From Candidatus Kuenenia hertensis (GTDB lineage Bacteria; Planctomycetota; Brocadiia; Brocadiales; Brocadiaceae), in contig SOET01000024.1 of the NCBI GenBank assembly GCA_021646465.1, forward strand, positions 1-64,000: a stretch of DNA of 64,000 nucleotides. Reading direction: 5' to 3'. The notes beneath the pieces are model-generated. The model was not told the origin of the DNA and did no database searches. It saw only the letters and a program-made list of their open reading frames with translations. This document shows, piece by piece, positions 8,302-16,209 of this stretch (position 1 is the stretch's first letter; every line of letters begins with the position of its first letter). A program made the translations under genes and the position numbers.

Positions 8302-9195
8302 TTAAGCCTTCATTTTAACCTTAACGTCATTTATTTCTTCAAATGACTGACCTGCACCTGGTAATTCATTAGCACCGGATCCTCCAACAGCAGCAACAGT
8401 TTTCTTAGCGCCTAACTCATCCATATAAGTTGCAAACCAATAAAGGAATGTCACAAAGAATCCCCCTCCCACAATATTACCGAGGGTAACCGCAACAAGA
8501 TTCCATCCAAACATCTTGCCAAAGTTAATAACTGCGGGATCATGAGGCAATAAACATGCCAGCGTCATAATAGTCATATTTGCAACACTGTGCTCCATAC
8601 CTGTGGTAATAAAGCAAAACAAACACCACCAAATCATTATAAGTTTACCAGAATCGCTCGTACATCTGAAACTACTCCAGATAGCGAGACACACGAGCCA
8701 ATTACAAAAAATACCTCTGAAAAACAATTCCCACCATGGTGCATTCATTTTATATGTCGCTATTTTTAGCGCAAATGACAACCATGGATCTTTGGCAAAA
8801 ATACCCGTGGGAATAAGCATCAACGCAAACAACATTGAACCAGCTAAATTGCCTACATATGTCCAAAACCACCCTAACATGGTGTCGCCAAATGTTACCG
8901 TACCTCTGAAAGCACCTTTAAATAACAATAAATTATAACCCGTAAATAATTCACAACCAGCCATGATTACGAGTGACAATGCGATACCAAATGTCATTCC
9001 AGCAGCAATCTTGCCAAACCCGGGATTTATTGCTCCGATAGGAGCCGCAACAATAAACGCAAGGATAACACCAAACCCAATATAAAAACCTGCCATTACA
9101 GAAAGAGTAAGAAAGCCTGTAAGGCTATGTTTCATTGCAGTTGCCTTCTTAAGTGAAACTGCCGCAATCGCATCAACAGCACCAGTATATAACAT
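8302..9195 (-). CDS. formate/nitrite transporter (FNT) family channel
   Basis: The 297-residue protein has six hydrophobic segments and the FNT hallmarks. These are GAINPGFGKIAAGMTFG near the first re-entrant loop, AGCELFTGYNLLL, and the conserved histidine region TTGMEHSVANM, whose His gates anion passage in FocA and NirC. FNT proteins move formate, nitrite or hydrosulfide across the inner membrane. Nitrite is the likely substrate if the host is anammox, but sequence alone does not settle this. The C-terminal cytoplasmic tail (about residues 255-297) is longer than usual. AAGGAG lies eight bases before the ATG. A terminator follows, and the HPP protein nearby suggests an anion-transport cluster. 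Confidence 0.9.
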   Translation of the reverse strand: MLYTGAVDAIAAVSLKKATAMKHSLTGFLTLSVMAGFYIGFGVILAFIVAAPIGAINPGFGKIAAGMTFGIALSLVIMAGCELFTGYNLLLFKGAFRGTVTFGDTMLGWFWTYVGNLAGSMLFALMLIPTGIFAKDPWLSFALKIATYKMNAPWWELFFRGIFCNWLVCLAIWSSFRCTSDSGKLIMIWWCLFCFITTGMEHSVANMTIMTLACLLPHDPAVINFGKMFGWNLVAVTLGNIVGGGFFVTFLYWFATYMDELGAKKTVAAVGGSGANELPGAGQSFEEINDVKVKMKA

Positions 9196-9366
9196 TAATT
9201 TATTCTCCTTTAAAATAATGTTGAAAACACTATCTTAAAAACCTCTCCTTAAGCTTTGTAAAACAATCAACAAACTTCATCTTCTAAAACTAATACATGT
9301 ACATCTTACCTCTCTTTTTCACTTAATACTTGACGCACCTCCTTTCTCTTTTCTCTCGCTTTAGAA

Positions 9367-9798
9367 TTATTTATTAGTTTCTTTTCGTAATTCGCTTATC
9401 GTCTCCCTAGCAAGGGACAATTGATCTTCCAATGCCCATATTTCCCCCTGCAATTTTGCCTTTTCCGCCTCCAGAAATGCCACCGCATCTTGCATTTCCT
9501 TGTTTTTACGATTTAACTCTTGCTCCCTCAATGCGAGCATCTTAGCAGCCTTTACCGCTTTGTCTTTTTCATCCTTAATGTCTGCAATAAGCGCGTTCGC
9601 TTCTTCCACCGAGCCAAAAGCTTTCATAATCCTTTTTGTCGTTTGCTCCTTAAACGTTTTCTCCCTGCGGTACCCAACGTCTTTCATCGTATAGTATTTG
9701 TTTATCATTTTCACCGCAAACGCAATATTTATGAATAACAATATCAATATAAAAGTTTTTGCATTTGTCGAGAAACCCTTTACTTGTTCATTTCCCAT
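9367..9798 (-). CDS. hypothetical membrane-anchored coiled-coil protein
   Basis: This 143-residue protein has one membrane segment at about residues 15-33 (FILILLFINIAFAV). A long charged helix follows, rich in E, K, A and L in heptad-like spacing, from about residue 75 to the end (REQELNRKNKEMQDAV), predicting a coiled coil. I recognise no family. It follows the PAS part of the sensor by about 50 bp and precedes the FNT gene by about 170 bp on the same strand. A scaffold or partner role for either is possible but not shown. Confidence 0.65.
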   Translation of the reverse strand: MGNEQVKGFSTNAKTFILILLFINIAFAVKMINKYYTMKDVGYRREKTFKEQTTKRIMKAFGSVEEANALIADIKDEKDKAVKAAKMLALREQELNRKNKEMQDAVAFLEAEKAKLQGEIWALEDQLSLARETISELRKETNK

Positions 9799-9848
9799 AT
9801 TTTACACTCCTCGTTAGTGTATTTAAATTCTCACTATTACATAAACGT

Positions 9849-10594
9849 TTATCTTTCCGTTATGTCCCTAAATACACCCTCAATTCTCAACGGTTTACCA
9901 TTTTCATCACGGACAAGATTACATGTTGTTTCAGAAATAAACCTTTCTCCATTTTTTCTTTTGCAATACGCGGTAAAATCCCTCCACATGCCTTCCCCCT
10001 CCAACTTCTCTATCAATTCTTTCCTGTCATCTGGGTTTACATACATATCTGCCAACCGAGAGCCAATCACTTCCGCGGGAGATTCGTACCCCAGGATATC
10101 TGCTCCCGCCTGATTAATCCAGGTAAATACGCCATCTTTGCCAGGCTCACATTGGAAAATTCCTTCCTTCAAAGAATTGAATAGCAGCCTGTATCTCTTT
10201 TCAGATTCAATAATCTCTAATTCCCACTTTTTGCGGTCAGAGACATCCTTGAATACGCCATGAATGGCCACTGGTTTTCCACTTTCATCTCTTACAAGAC
10301 TGCTTGTTCGCTCCATGTAAAAAGTCTCTCCGTTCTTCCTTTTGCAAAGCGAAACAAAATCGCGCCACACACCCTCTTTTTCAAGTTTCTCACAAAGCAG
10401 CCTTCTATCTTCGGGGTTTACATATATGTCTTTTATCTTCGTACCAATAACATCTTCAGGATTCTCATACCCCAAAATCTCGGCACCAGCCTTATTAACA
10501 AAAGTAAATACGCCTTCTACTTCAGGTTCTGTTTGATAAATGCCTTCTTTCAGAGAATTAAATAATTCTCTGTAACGACGTTCAGACTCAGTCA
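9849..10594 (-). CDS. tandem PAS domains, C-terminal part of a frameshifted sensor
   Basis: The frame is open from the A10 tract at 10596-10605 down to the TAA at 9849; its first ATG is at 10475. It encodes two PAS/PAC units of about 120 residues, each starting ESE(K/R)RYR-LFNSLKEGI and ending GVFxD(V/I)(S/T)(D/E)R, so similar that a recent internal duplication is likely. The linker ERRYRELFNSLKEG aligns directly onto the end of the Cache protein upstream in another frame, so the two pieces were one gene. The protein ends right after the second PAC motif (DITER), with no kinase, GGDEF, EAL or methyl-accepting domain. Confidence 0.7.
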
Positions 10595-11638
10595 GTTTTT
10601 TTTTTCTTTGTCCAGAGCACTAGCCGTAGTTATCTGCCGGGCAATCAGTACCGCCGCTATTATAATAGGAAATGCAAGAAACAATAAAATTGCATTTACA
10701 ATATACTGAAGGTTATATACCACGCCATAGCCCTCATCCCTGTCAATTTCAGTAATAACCCCCCAGTTATACTCAGGCATCCACCTCCAGGCCCCCAATA
10801 CCATTACCCCACTATAATCTTTATATCCCGTAGCGTTATAGCCATCAGCACCCGTAATACACCGTGCTACCCCGTCTGTCAATTCATCTGTGCCTGGAGT
10901 TACCAATCTCAGTTCTAACGAGCATCGTCTTTTCACCACACCCATTTCTTTAAGCGTTTCTGAAAATCTTGACTCGGTAATCATGTACCCCTCGCTGTTC
11001 ACCAGATAAGCCTCTCCCGTCCTTCCCAATTCAACGTTACCGACCAACTCGCTTAAATTCCTGACGTCGATTCGCAAGATCACCACACCACTTATAATAC
11101 CCGAAACACCTTTTACCGGAGCAGAAACAAACATGGTGGGAACGCCTACCTCCTTTTCACCAAATTCATTTATAAGTGGAATTTCTGAAGGAAAAACCTC
11201 AGAAACAAACGTCTTTCCCCTTGTCGCCTCCAAAAAATAACTTTTTTGGGAAATGTCGCTGCCCACTATACTTTCAGCCGTGGAGATTGTCACCAAACCT
11301 CCACTATTGCATACAGATATTTCTTTATAAGCATACTCGGTATTCAACCTATTAAGATACTCAACAATACTTGCATAATCCGCATCATTCCTTGTAATTT
11401 CTACAGACCTGATAATTAACGGATTAGCTCCAATTACACGGGCATCTTTCTGTCTTTCTTTCATCCATGTGCTTAACAAATCTACCTGCTTTTGCTCAAC
11501 CCCCTGCAAGTTTCTTATCAATTCTGTTTCAACATCTGCCTGCATTTTGGGATACGCTACAATCCGCAATATTACTAAGGGCAGCAAGGTAAATGCAATC
11601 AGCAAAAAAATGAGTCGATTCCTGATCGAATTAAACAT
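10592..11638 (-). CDS. Cache-domain membrane sensor, N-terminal part
   Basis: The 348-residue frame has a first membrane helix at about residues 8-25, a periplasmic double-Cache region at about residues 30-305 (EISVCNSGGLVTISTAESIVG, GKTFVSEVF, ISGVVILRIDVRNLSELVG, GRTGEAYLVNSEGYMITESR), and a second helix at about 312-335. Cache domains bind small extracellular ligands and signal through an attached output. The frame ends in KEKKN at an A10 run. One more A would join it to the PAS domains downstream, giving a Cache-TM-PAS-PAS protein. CGGAG precedes the ATG. It stands between the HPP and FNT genes, so a role in sensing a transported anion is possible. Confidence 0.75.
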   Translation of the reverse strand: MFNSIRNRLIFLLIAFTLLPLVILRIVAYPKMQADVETELIRNLQGVEQKQVDLLSTWMKERQKDARVIGANPLIIRSVEITRNDADYASIVEYLNRLNTEYAYKEISVCNSGGLVTISTAESIVGSDISQKSYFLEATRGKTFVSEVFPSEIPLINEFGEKEVGVPTMFVSAPVKGVSGIISGVVILRIDVRNLSELVGNVELGRTGEAYLVNSEGYMITESRFSETLKEMGVVKRRCSLELRLVTPGTDELTDGVARCITGADGYNATGYKDYSGVMVLGAWRWMPEYNWGVITEIDRDEGYGVVYNLQYIVNAILLFLAFPIIIAAVLIARQITTASALDKEKKN

Positions 11639-11722
11639 TTTTTTCTCCGTAATTTAACAAAATTGCACATCCAAAATCACTAATATAACCCTTAACCATT
11701 TTTCCACTTCTTCCTCTTCTTC

Positions 11723-12238
11723 TCACCACCAATGCGAAGGATAATCTCGCTTTCCAAGTTTATTAAAAACAACGGCAACTATCATCAGAGCAAGAACTCC
11801 AACCATAACAGGATTCAAGATGTACATATAACCAGTACCAAGCCCACCGGACTGTATCGCCACGTAAGCCGTAGCACCTGCCGGAGGATGAACGGAATAC
11901 GTCACCATCATAAGCACCAGTGCAAGAGCAACACCAAGCGAAAGGGAATACCATGTAGTACCAAACAAATCATACATCACACATCCTGTACACGCACCAA
12001 CAAAATGCCCTAAAACAACATTTCTCGGCTGCGCGAGAGGAGCTTTATATGCCCCGTAAATCAATACCGCAGACGCACCAAAAGGACCTAAAAGCATAGG
12101 GCATTTTGAAGAAAACGCAAACCAGGCCGTAATCCCTATTCCAATAATCGTACCCCATAAAGCAAGCCACAACTCTCTGGATGGAATTGCGGCTTGCGGC
12201 GCTCTCGGCAACTTCTTTATAGACTCTAAAAGCGACAT
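11723..12238 (-). CDS. HPP-family membrane protein
   Basis: The 171-residue protein has four to five hydrophobic segments and the signature HPPAGATAYVA at about residues 117-127, with QPRNVVLGH and GPFGASAVL upstream. HPP-family proteins in cyanobacteria and chloroplasts have been implicated in nitrite transport, so anion uptake is a reasonable inference given the FNT channel 3 kb downstream. The size is that of stand-alone bacterial HPP proteins. No CBS domain is attached. The gene precedes the Cache sensor on the same strand with about 85 bp between. Confidence 0.8.
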   Translation of the reverse strand: MSLLESIKKLPRAPQAAIPSRELWLALWGTIIGIGITAWFAFSSKCPMLLGPFGASAVLIYGAYKAPLAQPRNVVLGHFVGACTGCVMYDLFGTTWYSLSLGVALALVLMMVTYSVHPPAGATAYVAIQSGGLGTGYMYILNPVMVGVLALMIVAVVFNKLGKRDYPSHWW

Positions 12239-12948
12239 TTTTCCCTCTCCCTAAATATTTGGATACTTAAAAAAATAATTCGCCAAGCTAAACAGACACA
12301 ACAATATAATTCCCTAAACCGCCATCCAACAATTCTAGAAATTTACAGAAAGCTTCTCCACTACATAAACATTACCGCTGTAAATCATTTTGCTTTACCA
12401 CACCTTATGCTAACCATTGCACGAAAAAACAAGGGAAAAGAGGCATGGCCTCACGACAGGAAAATCCTGAAACGCCTCCCCCCAGCCTTATCTTCCCTTA
12501 TTCTCCAAAATATTTTCTCCGCTTAAATACTGCTGTCATCAATAAAAACAAAATAACCACGCACCACTACTGCTTTATTAACGCTTAAAGCCAACTGCAA
12601 GTCTTGCATTTGTACATGACACAACATATACGAAAAATATACCAACACCACCCAAAAAAACAAAAAACCTTTTTCAATTCACGTAACACCTATAATTGCA
12701 AGTAGTTATAAAAAGAATAACGGTATAATTATTAAAATTAATTGTTTAAGGACAAGCATTAAAAACATTCCATAATGCAATAGCAATTTCAGTATGAAAT
12801 AATTCTGGTGTTTTTTGCCTGTTTTGATTATTTCCTTTTTTTTATTATTTTGGCTTGCTTATGTCGACAAATTAAGGGGTTGCGGAACATTTTTCCATAA
12901 TTTTATCCATTACTTACCATGTAGATTACTGTTTAGCCACAAAAAAAA
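12239..12948. other. 710-bp gap, no gene found
   Basis: The stretch is AT-rich with many stops in all frames. It contains two small hairpins at about 12440-12470 (GAGGC-ATG-GCCTC and CAGGA-AAA-TCCTG), in a conserved-looking C-rich patch that matches no RNA class I recognise. It probably holds the HPP promoter and the leaderless 3' side of the surface-protein transcript. Confidence 0.5.
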
Positions 12949-12978
12949 CTCCCATTCCCTCTTTCGAGAGAATGGGAG
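12949..12978 (-). terminator. intrinsic terminator of the surface-protein gene
   Basis: Nine-base arms CTCCCATTC and GAATGGGAG with further pairing inside the loop are followed on the minus strand by eight T. It lies about 50 bp beyond the stop of the PT-rich surface-protein gene. Confidence 0.85.
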
Positions 12979-13028
12979 CAGGTTATCCATTCGATTTTAA
13001 TTACATTTCCATGTCTAATTCTTACCTT

Positions 13029-14201
13029 CTATTTTTTCCCTTTGCCTTTGCCTTTGCCTTTGTCTTTACCCTTATTGTCATCGTCATCATCATAGTCTTC
13101 GTCTTCATCATCGTCGTCGTCGTCACCATCATCGTCTTTTCCTTTTTTACTTCCCTTTATCTTAACGGTATCGCTTCCTTCAAATTTCGTACCGTCTGAC
13201 AGTTCTCCAGTGATAGTAAACTCGACATTTTCCGATTCATTTGTTTTTAAATCTGAATCTACCTCCAAATCTTTGATATTAAATTTGACCTTCAGTTTGT
13301 CCTCTTTTTCATCACATTTCCATGCAACTGCACCTTCGCACACTACCGTTTCACACACTATATCGCCTAAGTCATAAGAAGAGGGAAGTTTTATATAGGC
13401 AATAAATTTCCCGTTGCTATGGAGATTAATCGTCCTCGACTGAAAACTCACATCAGCCTCTATTACCGAAGGCGCTGACGGTGTTGCGGTGGGAGTTGCT
13501 GAAGGTTCTGTTGGTGTTGCCGCAGGTGTTGCAGTAACCGCAGGAGTTGCAGACGGCGTTGGCGTAGGTGATGTTACGACTTCCTCAATCAAACCTCCAG
13601 GAACCAATAATTCAACAGCATCCACAGACAAAGATGCCGAAGCATTTGAAACAGGCGTTGCGCTCGGCGTAACAGTTGCGGTTGGCATTGCAACGGGCGA
13701 AGTTGTTGGAGTTGGAGACACCGTTGCAACAGGGGTTGGAGATGTTGCCGACGAAGGCGAGGCAGTAACCACCGGAGAAGGAGTCGGAGTTCCCGGAGGA
13801 GTAACCTCTTCGGTAATAACAACATTTACAATCTCCAGTTTAACGCCCACTTGAAGTCCCAAATCCTCTTCTACCAATGCCATTCCTTCTTCAATCTCAA
13901 AAGGAAACTCATACGTCTCTACAACATCATTCACTTCAGTTTCAATAACCAAGGTACATGTTTTATTGGTATACAATTGTGAATCCAGATACATTAAATC
14001 AACTATTGATAATTTTACTTTTCCGTTTTTGTCTATTTCAACGCTTGCATCTAATTTGCTTTCATCATACGAGATTGAATCGTTTACGGTCAGGCTGGAT
14101 TCATAAAGGGTATCAGCGCCTTCTCCCTCCGCGGCAAATGCCAAACTAATGCCTGAAAATACCAACGCCCACACAAATAAAACCAATTTACTTTTCATCA
14201 T
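13029..14201 (-). CDS. secreted Pro/Thr-rich surface protein with acidic repeat tail
   Basis: The product (about 390 residues) has a signal peptide (MMKSKLVLFVWALVFSGISLAFAA). Two beta-rich segments are separated by long PTP/ATP-rich linkers, as in many exported planctomycete proteins. A third segment follows at about residues 245-345 (VSFQSRTINLHSNGKFIAYI). The last about 50 residues are a low-complexity Asp/Glu run and then KGKGKG repeats, a strongly acidic-then-basic tail. I recognise no enzyme domain; a cell-surface or matrix structural role is inferred. GGAGG lies four and seven bases before two adjacent ATGs, so the GTG at 14216 is not the start. A c-di-GMP riboswitch and terminator in its leader point to control by c-di-GMP. 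Confidence 0.8.
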   Translation of the reverse strand: MMKSKLVLFVWALVFSGISLAFAAEGEGADTLYESSLTVNDSISYDESKLDASVEIDKNGKVKLSIVDLMYLDSQLYTNKTCTLVIETEVNDVVETYEFPFEIEEGMALVEEDLGLQVGVKLEIVNVVITEEVTPPGTPTPSPVVTASPSSATSPTPVATVSPTPTTSPVAMPTATVTPSATPVSNASASLSVDAVELLVPGGLIEEVVTSPTPTPSATPAVTATPAATPTEPSATPTATPSAPSVIEADVSFQSRTINLHSNGKFIAYIKLPSSYDLGDIVCETVVCEGAVAWKCDEKEDKLKVKFNIKDLEVDSDLKTNESENVEFTITGELSDGTKFEGSDTVKIKGSKKGKDDDGDDDDDDEDEDYDDDDDNKGKDKGKGKGKGKK

Positions 14202-14263
14202 TTTTCCTCCTTTCACAAAATTTTCAGAAAATAAATAACCTATTTTTCACATTTGTAAAATAA

Positions 14264-14302
14264 AAAGACCCAAGACAATGTATCACATCGCCTTGGGTCT
14301 TT
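14264..14302 (-). terminator. leader terminator, likely riboswitch expression platform
   Basis: Eleven-base arms (AAAGACCCAAG with CTTGGGTCTTT) are followed on the minus strand by TTATTTT. The structure lies between the c-di-GMP aptamer and the surface-protein start. Its 5' arm AAGACCC is complementary to GGGTCTT inside the aptamer (14488-14494), so the two could exchange pairing. It could also simply end the sat transcript. Confidence 0.7.
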
Positions 14303-14439
14303 GGTTTTCTTAAAAGCCTGTTAAATTTCACAAAACGCAATCAATAAAATATCAATATTTACAGAAGGAATTTGCTGACCAGCGTAACAAATCCTTTAGA
14401 AATAAAATATCCCATTGATTCTCGCCTTCTCAATGTTAA

Positions 14440-14541
14440 GCTTTTACACCTTTACAGGTGGCAACCTGGCATTCTTCCCCGAAAAAGAAGACCCATGGCT
14501 TTGCGTCCCAACCTCACGATTGGTTTGCCGTTATATATATA
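14440..14541 (-). ncRNA. cyclic-di-GMP-I (GEMM) riboswitch aptamer
   Basis: Read on the minus strand, the segment from 14530 contains GGCAAACC, a short hairpin, then GGGACGCAAAGCC, then a second hairpin closed by TCTTC/GAAGA, then TGCCAGGTTGCC. These are the conserved blocks, in order, of the GEMM-I class (GGGCAAACC, GGGACGCAAAGCC, and the 3' GGTAGC-like block). This class binds c-di-GMP. The only same-strand gene below it is the secreted PT-rich protein starting at 14201. A promoter lies just upstream at 14548-14575. Confidence 0.87.
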
Positions 14542-14547
14542 TATCTA

Positions 14548-14575
14548 TCTATACCAAAATGATTCTGTTAGTCAA
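14548..14575 (-). promoter_or_regulatory. promoter upstream of the c-di-GMP riboswitch
   Basis: On the minus strand TTGACT (14570-14575) and TATAGA (14548-14553) are spaced by 16 bases. Transcription would start near 14541, immediately before the aptamer, giving a leader of about 340 nt. Confidence 0.7.
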
Positions 14576-14604
14576 GAAAATTATCGTCATATTGAAACAT
14601 TAAC

Positions 14605-15774
14605 TTACCGTGTACTCTGATAATATTCACTTAATACCTTTGCAACTTCTGACCTTGTAAAGGTAGGAGGAGGCGCTTCTCCCTCGCTTAACATTCTTCT
14701 CACCTCGGTACCACTTAAGATGACATGGTTTGCCGAATCATGGGGACAAGTCTTATAAGACGCCATACCATTGCACGCTTTACAATAGAAAGTATGGTCA
14801 AAAAAGAGAGGGGTAATTCCTATTTCATGCGCATCAAATTCATCGAATATGTAATGCGCATCAAACGTTCCGTAATAGCTGCCAACTCCCGCATGGTCCC
14901 TTCCTACAATAAAATGCGTGCAACCATAATTTTTTCTTAACAATGCGTGGAAAATTGCTTCACGGGGACCCGCATATCTCATTGCAGCAGGAAAAACCGA
15001 TAACATCGCACGGTCTTTCGGATAATATTTATCCAAAAGAATTTCATAACTTTTGATCCTGACATCCGCAGGGATATCATCGCTTTTTGTCGCTCCAACG
15101 AGTGGGTGCAAAAGGATTGCATCAACAATCTCAAGGGCACATTTTTGAATATATTCATGTGCGCGGTGAACGGGATTACGCGTCTGAAAACCGACAATTC
15201 TCTTCCAGCCTTTTTTTACAAATAACTCCCTCGTTTCAGCAGGGTCTAGTCTGTAAGCAAGAAAATCGTTGGGTTTTGCCCTGTTGACGACGGTTACTTT
15301 GCCGCCAAGAAGATAATCATCCATTTTGCAGACATAATCAACACCGGGGTGTTTTTTGTCGTCCGTTCCATATACCTCCAGCGATTCTTTTGTTTTATCG
15401 TGATGAAATATTTCTTCCAGATGCAATATGGCAATTACTTCATTTGCTTTATCGATAAGGGCAACGTCATTCCCGGGTTTAAGTCCTTCAATTTCCTCCC
15501 TGGCTGCTGATAATGTAATGGGGATGGACCACGGAAGCCCGTTTGCCAGCCTCATGTTATCCACAACGTTATCATAATCTTCTTTGCACATGAACCCCTC
15601 GAGCGGACTCATTGCTCCAACAGCAATCATATCAAGGTCTGTTATTTCGCGGGAATCGAGCTGGATTTTTTTCATATCGTAATTTGTCGCTTTGTCAAAC
15701 AGCACTTCTCTCTCTTCCGCTGAGGCTATCCGATTTATAAGTTTACCACCATGTGGAGGGATATTCTTGACCAT
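14605..15774 (-). CDS. sat: sulfate adenylyltransferase (ATP sulfurylase)
   Basis: Sat interconverts sulfate plus ATP and APS plus pyrophosphate. The active-site motifs are [11 protein letters not shown] (197-207) and GRDHAG (291-296). The cysteines CKAC (331-334) and C343 with a nearby His form the zinc site of prokaryotic dissimilatory-type Sat. At 389 residues it is a normal single-domain homo-oligomeric enzyme with no APS kinase domain. It is last in aprA-aprB-sat on the minus strand, so APS made or used here is handled by the adjacent APS reductase. AAGGAG lies about 12 bases before the ATG. Confidence 0.95.
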   Translation of the reverse strand: MVKNIPPHGGKLINRIASAEEREVLFDKATNYDMKKIQLDSREITDLDMIAVGAMSPLEGFMCKEDYDNVVDNMRLANGLPWSIPITLSAAREEIEGLKPGNDVALIDKANEVIAILHLEEIFHHDKTKESLEVYGTDDKKHPGVDYVCKMDDYLLGGKVTVVNRAKPNDFLAYRLDPAETRELFVKKGWKRIVGFQTRNPVHRAHEYIQKCALEIVDAILLHPLVGATKSDDIPADVRIKSYEILLDKYYPKDRAMLSVFPAAMRYAGPREAIFHALLRKNYGCTHFIVGRDHAGVGSYYGTFDAHYIFDEFDAHEIGITPLFFDHTFYCKACNGMASYKTCPHDSANHVILSGTEVRRMLSEGEAPPPTFTRSEVAKVLSEYYQSTR

Positions 15775-15891
15775 GGTTCACTCTTTCTCCTTTCAAAACC
15801 TTCTAAATATGTGTGATTTCACCATAAAATTAAAGGGCAATCGAGAAAAGCCCCGTTACCGTTTTTTCATTTTCTGTGAATGCAGATAAAA

Positions 15892-16209
15892 TTAATTCCG
15901 TGCCTTTATAATAAATTCTTCTTTTTCTCCCTGCGAATTCCAAATTGACCAGATTGTTTTATCCTTTGTCAATCGTGCTTTTAACGAGGCGCTGTTACTA
16001 CATATCTGGAACGGCAATCTCAATTCTATTGCCTGAACGGGACATTCTTTCACACAACATGCACACGTCCAGCATGCCGATTGATCACGTATTTCCGCTT
16101 TCATATTTTTATTGCGATAGCACAGATTCCCGGGACATATGCGTTCACAGCGCGCTTCAGGCAATCCTTTGCAGCCATTGCATATTGTTTTATCGATAAA
16201 AATACTCAT
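15892..16209 (-). CDS. aprB: adenylylsulfate reductase beta subunit, short ferredoxin form
   Basis: The 105-residue iron-sulfur protein holds two 4Fe-4S motifs: ICNGCKG with CERICP at the N-terminus, and CWTCACCVKECP at about residues 46-57. It passes electrons to the FAD of AprA. Sulfate-reducer AprB proteins are longer (about 150 residues) with a C-terminal tail wrapping AprA. This one has the short ferredoxin-like form known from assimilatory-type loci such as those of clostridia. Its ATG overlaps the aprA stop by one base. Confidence 0.85.
   Translation of the reverse strand: MSIFIDKTICNGCKGLPEARCERICPGNLCYRNKNMKAEIRDQSACWTCACCVKECPVQAIELRLPFQICSNSASLKARLTKDKTIWSIWNSQGEKEEFIIKARN

Noticed and set aside
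9220-9235. FNR/CRP-like site upstream of the FNT gene
   Set aside because: TTGATTGTTTTACAA is only a half match with wrong spacing for TTGAT-N4-ATCAA.
12430-12485. Possible riboswitch upstream of the HPP gene
   Set aside because: Two small hairpins are present, but no conserved block of any riboswitch class I know could be matched.
13489-13854. 121-codon plus-strand Gly/Val-rich frame
   Set aside because: It is the antisense shadow of the Pro/Thr-rich linkers of the surface protein.
14372-14620. 82-codon plus-strand frame across the riboswitch
   Set aside because: It is antisense to the c-di-GMP aptamer and promoter and runs through a TA-repeat; the RNA explanation is stronger.
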